15,331 nucleotides of DNA from Bacillota bacterium. GTDB taxonomy: Bacteria > Bacillota > Negativicutes > Sporomusales > Sporomusaceae. This document shows positions 11,893-15,331 of the stretch, piece after piece (positions within the stretch are counted from its first letter, which is position 1; each line of letters begins with the position of its first letter). The stretch lies in assembly GCA_023388195.1 (NCBI GenBank), contig JAEWGR010000181.1, positions 1 to 15,331 on the forward strand, read 5' to 3'. A program made the position numbers and the translations under genes. Under the pieces are notes generated by a model. That model was not told the DNA's origin. It worked only from the letters and a program-made list of their open reading frames with translations, and searched no databases.

Positions 11893-14262
11893 ATGTCTAC
11901 TAAGCGTATTGAAGGTTTTAAGCAGTTGTACATTGACGCTAAGCCATCGATCAGCATTCACCGGGCGGTAGCTTTTACGTCATCACATCAAAATTCGGAA
12001 GGGGAAGCTGTTATCATCCGGCGGGCAAAAGCCTTTCAGGCTGTGTGCGAGAGTATTCCTGTAACGATTTTTGCCGGTGAGCTGATTGTGGGTTCTGTGG
12101 GCGAGTTTCTGAAGACCGGTGTTATCTGTCCGGAATATTCATGGCAATGGGTTGAGCAGGAAATGGATTCATTTGCAAGCCGGAATCAGGATCCCTACTG
12201 CATTGACGAAGCAGCGAAAGCGATATTGCGTGAGAAAATTTTTCCTTATTGGCGAGGCAAGTCGTTGGAGGAGAATTTTTTAGCCCGCATTAATCAGGAA
12301 ACGGCTAACCTTTTAATTGACACCGGCATTATTGACAATGATTCCAAATGGAGAAATGCAGTTGGGGAAATAACGGCCGATTACCAGGATATCATTTTTA
12401 AAAAGGGGTTCGCCGGGCTTAAGCAAGAGGCGCTTGCACATCTGCAAAGGCTGGAACCGGTTACTGCCGAAGCACTGGAAAAGATTAATTTCTACATGGG
12501 GGCAGTCCTGGTATGTGACGGGATTATTATCCTGGCCCATCGCTATGCGGCAAAGGCGGCAGCGATGGCACAGAACGAAAAGGATGTCTGCCGGAAAGAG
12601 GAACTAATTGAGATTGCGAGGATATGCCGGAAAGTACCGGAAAATCCGCCGGAAAACTTCTATGAAGCCATACAGACAGTATGGTTTACTCAACTAGGCT
12701 CGGTTTTGTCCGAGAATTCGCTGGCATTAAATCTGGGCAGGTTTGATCAATATATGTATCCCTATTACGCCCGGGACATAGAGACAGGCCGGTTTTCGGC
12801 GGCAGCCGCGCAAGAATTGATTGAAGCGCTCTGGATAAAGCTTTCAGAATGGGTATGGGCTATTTCGAGTAACACGGCCAAATTTTTTGCCGGCTATAAC
12901 TCTTTTCAGAATTTGACTGTAGGCGGCAGGACAAGAGACGGGCGGGATGGAACCAACGAGCTTTCTTATATGTGTCTGCAAGCAACAGAAAATGTAAAAA
13001 CCCATCAGCCGGGTTTGAGTGTGCGGATTCATCCGGATAGCCCGGAAGAGTTTTTATTGGCGGTATGCAAACTGATTCGCGCCGGGACTGGATTTCCCGC
13101 CCTGCACAATGACCGGGTTGGTTCAGAAATGCTGTTGGCAGAAGGTCTGTCGCCGGAAGACGCCCGTGACTGGAGCAACTGTGGCTGCGTAGTGCCCCAT
13201 TTCCGAAAAGTCGGCAAGTGGACATCGGCAGTGAATATTAATATGGCAGCGGCCATTGAATATGCATTAAATAAAGGGAAAAGCCGCCTTACCGGCGAAG
13301 CTATGGGCCTCCCGGAGGTAGCTGTTGCCGAGTTCAACAGCTATGAAGAAGTGCAGGCAGCTTTTTATAAGCAGCTTGCTTATCTGGTGAAGCATTCAGT
13401 TATCGCCTCGATTACCGCCCAGCAGATTCATGCTGAAATGGTACCGAGACCGTATATTTCCCTGCTTGTCGACGGTTGTATGGAGACAGGGAAAGACCTT
13501 AGTAAAGGCGGGGCTAAATACAATTTGGGACCGGTTCTGACCGGAATCGGGGTGGCTGACGCGGCTAATTCACTGGCGGCAATAAAAAAACTGGTATTTG
13601 CGGACCGCCGGTATACATTAGACCAGATTAATAAAGCCCTGGCTGCCAACTGGGAGGGGTATGAAGAGCTAAGACAGGCGGTGCTCGCGTGCCCGAAGTA
13701 TGGCAATGATAATGACTATGTTGACTCTATTGCTGTAGAAATAAGTGATTTTTACTACCGGGAAGTACGCTCCTATAAAGACTATTTCGGCTCGCCGTTC
13801 AATTCGGCCTTTATGGGGATTTCCAACTATATCCCGGCGGGGAGCGTGATTGGCGCAACTCCGGACGGCAGGAGAGCAAAGACCCCGCTGACAGAAGGCG
13901 TGTCCCCCCATGCGGGTACTGATTTAACCAGCCCAACCGCGGCAATGCGCTCTGTTGCTAAAATCAATCATGATGTACATTCCGGCGGTACGTTGATGAA
14001 TATAAAGCTGGCGCCTGAATTGTTGAAATCGGACAGGAACCTGAGGAATCTTGCAGCTATGATTCGGGCCTATTTTGCGCTAGGCGCTTTCCATGTTCAG
14101 TTTAATGTGATTTCCACCGAGATATTGAAAAAAGCCCAGGAACAACCGGCGGACTATAAAGATTTGCTGGTCAGAGTCGCCGGTTATAGCACCCAATTTG
14201 TCAATCTGTCCCGTGAAGCTCAGAATGCCATTATTGAAAGAACCACCTATGAAGCAATGTGA
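11893..14262 (+). CDS. Glycyl radical enzyme of the PFL/diol-dehydratase family, substrate unknown
   Basis: The 789-residue protein has the two hallmarks of glycyl radical enzymes: an active-site Cys loop in the middle, SNCGCVVPHF (Cys432, with Cys430 two residues before), and a C-terminal glycyl radical loop RVAGYSTQF (Gly764). Flanking blocks such as NLTVGGRTRDGRDGTNEL and KVGKWTSAVNIN agree with the PFL-like domain. Most eliminases and decarboxylases (CutC, glycerol dehydratase, HypD, HPAD) have Glu two residues after the Cys as catalytic base; here it is Val. It also lacks the CC pair of pyruvate formate-lyase. Its reaction is therefore not predictable from the loop. The ATG at 11893 is preceded by GGGGGAGAG; an in-frame ATG at 11863 lacks such a site. 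Its activase follows with a 14-base overlap. Confidence 0.9.
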   Translation: MSTKRIEGFKQLYIDAKPSISIHRAVAFTSSHQNSEGEAVIIRRAKAFQAVCESIPVTIFAGELIVGSVGEFLKTGVICPEYSWQWVEQEMDSFASRNQDPYCIDEAAKAILREKIFPYWRGKSLEENFLARINQETANLLIDTGIIDNDSKWRNAVGEITADYQDIIFKKGFAGLKQEALAHLQRLEPVTAEALEKINFYMGAVLVCDGIIILAHRYAAKAAAMAQNEKDVCRKEELIEIARICRKVPENPPENFYEAIQTVWFTQLGSVLSENSLALNLGRFDQYMYPYYARDIETGRFSAAAAQELIEALWIKLSEWVWAISSNTAKFFAGYNSFQNLTVGGRTRDGRDGTNELSYMCLQATENVKTHQPGLSVRIHPDSPEEFLLAVCKLIRAGTGFPALHNDRVGSEMLLAEGLSPEDARDWSNCGCVVPHFRKVGKWTSAVNINMAAAIEYALNKGKSRLTGEAMGLPEVAVAEFNSYEEVQAAFYKQLAYLVKHSVIASITAQQIHAEMVPRPYISLLVDGCMETGKDLSKGGAKYNLGPVLTGIGVADAANSLAAIKKLVFADRRYTLDQINKALAANWEGYEELRQAVLACPKYGNDNDYVDSIAVEISDFYYREVRSYKDYFGSPFNSAFMGISNYIPAGSVIGATPDGRRAKTPLTEGVSPHAGTDLTSPTAAMRSVAKINHDVHSGGTLMNIKLAPELLKSDRNLRNLAAMIRAYFALGAFHVQFNVISTEILKKAQEQPADYKDLLVRVAGYSTQFVNLSREAQNAIIERTTYEAM

Positions 14263-15154
14263 AGGAAATATATTCCAGATTCAACGTTGGTCGATCCATG
14301 ACGGTGAAGGGGTAAGAAGTACTGTTTTTTTTAAAGGCTGCCCGCTGCGCTGCAAATGGTGCGCGAATCCAGAGTCATGGAATAGGAACCCTGAAATGAT
14401 GTTTTTCCCTGAGAAATGCACCGGCTGTAACCGCTGTGTACCGGTTTGCAGTCAGGGAGCCATTGCCGTCGACAAAGCGATGCCGCATTTTAAGCGAGAG
14501 CAATGCTGTTGTTGTGCCAAGTGCAGCCAAGTATGTCCAACCGGTGCCCGCAAGCTGATCGGTGCGGCAGCAACTGTTGAGGATGTTCTGCAAGTAATCA
14601 AAAGAGATATTATTTTCTACCGGGAGTCTGGGGGCGGGGTCACCTTTTCTGGTGGCGAGCCCTTTGCCCAGCCTGAGTTTTTGCGTCAGCTTGTGACCGC
14701 TTGCCACAAGCTCGGTATTGATACTGCTGTTGAAACCAGTGGTTATTTTGAATGGGAGCAGGTAAAAGACATCTTGCCGCTGTTAGACAGCGTTTTTGTG
14801 GACAACAAACACATGGATGACGAGTGTCATAAGCACCTGACAGGCGTTGGTAATCGTAAGATTTTAGATAATATCGCGTTGATATCCCGGCTGCATCCAT
14901 ATACAATTGTTCGAGTTCCCCTGATTGGCGCCGTTAATGCCAATGTGCAAAACATGAATCAGCTATGTGAATTCCTTAAGCATAAAACACAGGTTAAAGG
15001 GATAGAACTTCTTCCCTATCATAATTTTGGTGTAGCGAAATACGCAGCTCTTGGTCTTAAAGGTCAGCCATTCACAACCCCTGATGCGGCAGCGATTGAC
15101 AACCTGAAAAAAATAATATCAACCTATGGGATCGATATTGTCGATTTTAAGTAG
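14249..15154 (+). CDS. Glycyl radical enzyme activase, radical SAM
   Basis: The 301-residue protein (counting from the ATG at 14249) has the radical SAM motif C31-x3-C35-x2-C38 in GCPLRCKWCANPES, after the activase-typical IQRWSIHDGEGVRSTVFFKG. Two ferredoxin-like clusters are inserted: C57-x2-C60-x2-C63-x3-C67 and C86-x2-C89-x2-C92-x3-C96. SGGEP (134-138) is part of the SAM site. This is the plan of activases for PFL2/diol-dehydratase-type enzymes, which generate the glycyl radical on the partner; pyruvate formate-lyase activase lacks the extra clusters. It overlaps the end of the enzyme gene, so the two are translationally coupled. Frame-consistent starts exist upstream (14198, 14225), but homologous activases begin near this ATG. 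A run of four Cys (86-89) makes the exact ligand choice uncertain. Confidence 0.92.
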   Translation: MKQCEGNIFQIQRWSIHDGEGVRSTVFFKGCPLRCKWCANPESWNRNPEMMFFPEKCTGCNRCVPVCSQGAIAVDKAMPHFKREQCCCCAKCSQVCPTGARKLIGAAATVEDVLQVIKRDIIFYRESGGGVTFSGGEPFAQPEFLRQLVTACHKLGIDTAVETSGYFEWEQVKDILPLLDSVFVDNKHMDDECHKHLTGVGNRKILDNIALISRLHPYTIVRVPLIGAVNANVQNMNQLCEFLKHKTQVKGIELLPYHNFGVAKYAALGLKGQPFTTPDAAAIDNLKKIISTYGIDIVDFK

Positions 15155-15214
15155 TGTAATGATGTTGGCAATATACCCCCCATGCATCCACCATATTTAA
15201 AGCTCCTGTCTGTG

Positions 15215-15240
15215 AAAGCGCTTGTTTGACGAGCGCTTTT
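15215..15240 (+). terminator. Terminator after the activase gene
   Basis: AAAGCGCT (15215-15222) pairs with AGCGCTTT (15232-15239) around a nine-base loop, with a short T run and TGCGGTTT behind. It lies about 60 bases after the activase stop codon. Confidence 0.65.
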
Positions 15241-15305
15241 GCGGTTTCCCGTCCGCGGTAAGCCTCTGGGAACTATGGGATTGGAATTCTAGGCTAAATA
15301 AATGG

Positions 15306-15327
15306 TATAATACTACTATACTGTATA
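15306..15327 (+). promoter_or_regulatory. Start of a further promoter at the right edge
   Basis: TATAAT (15306-15311) is followed by TATAC-T-GTATA (15317-15327) across the probable transcription start. The best -35 candidate, TTGGAA, is 19 bases away. The ten bases TATACTGTAT are the reverse complement of ATACAGTATA at 11051-11060 beside the GntR site, so the next gene may belong to the same regulon. Confidence 0.35.
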
Positions 15328-15331
15328 AGAG

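Noticed and set aside
11893..14262. Choline trimethylamine-lyase or glycerol dehydratase
   Set aside because: The Glu of the GCVE loop is missing, and no microcompartment or dehydrogenase genes are seen in the window.
11893..15154. Pyruvate formate-lyase (pflB/pflA)
   Set aside because: The active-site loop lacks the CC pair, and the activase has two additional ferredoxin-like clusters not present in PflA.

Overview
The window looks like chromosomal DNA of an anaerobic, endospore-forming Firmicute. The pointers are a SpoVK-type sporulation ATPase, an oxygen-sensitive glycyl radical enzyme with its radical SAM activase, strong GGAGG-type ribosome binding sites and sigma-A-like promoters. A Sporomusa/Pelosinus-like member of the Negativicutes is my inference from overall gene style; no rRNA or other marker gene is present to prove it. 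No tRNA, rRNA, CRISPR array or insertion sequence was seen.

Layout. (1) 1-569: the N-terminal part of an unrecognised minus-strand gene that runs off the left edge. (2) 570-1169: a hairpin-rich, AT-rich non-coding stretch. (3) 1170-4118: a tight three-gene plus-strand operon of a HypB/UreG-like GTPase, a soluble ABC ATPase and a signal-less periplasmic-binding-protein homologue. The last two carry similar small N-terminal domains and there is no permease. (4) 4183-6073: divergent minus-strand coiled-coil protein and plus-strand short tyrosine recombinase, separated by a regulatory region with five GTTAAC sites and a 33-bp palindrome, half of which recurs over the -10 box of the recombinase promoter. 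(5) 6138-7523: a 34-residue minus-strand protein divergent from an HtrA-type protease; the protease promoter has a Pho-box-like tandem repeat. (6) 7756-8280: an unrecognised protein with a Cys/His cluster behind two operator-like inverted repeats. (7) 8369-10699: a four-gene operon, spoVK, a small GTPase, a half-sized UbiA-like membrane protein with an internal duplication, and a one-helix membrane protein. (8) 10700-11110: non-coding, containing a terminator. (9) 11111-15154: a GntR/FadR-type regulator, a glycyl radical enzyme and its activase, with a shared 16-bp operator-like sequence before the regulator and before the enzyme. (10) The right edge has a terminator and the start of another promoter.

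Most likely to be new: the permease-less GTPase/ABC/binding-protein operon; the glycyl radical enzyme, whose active-site loop reads GCVV, without the Glu found in most glycyl radical eliminases; the duplicated mini-UbiA protein in a sporulation operon; and the paired repeat families between the coiled-coil gene and the recombinase. All assignments come from reading motifs by eye; no database search was run.
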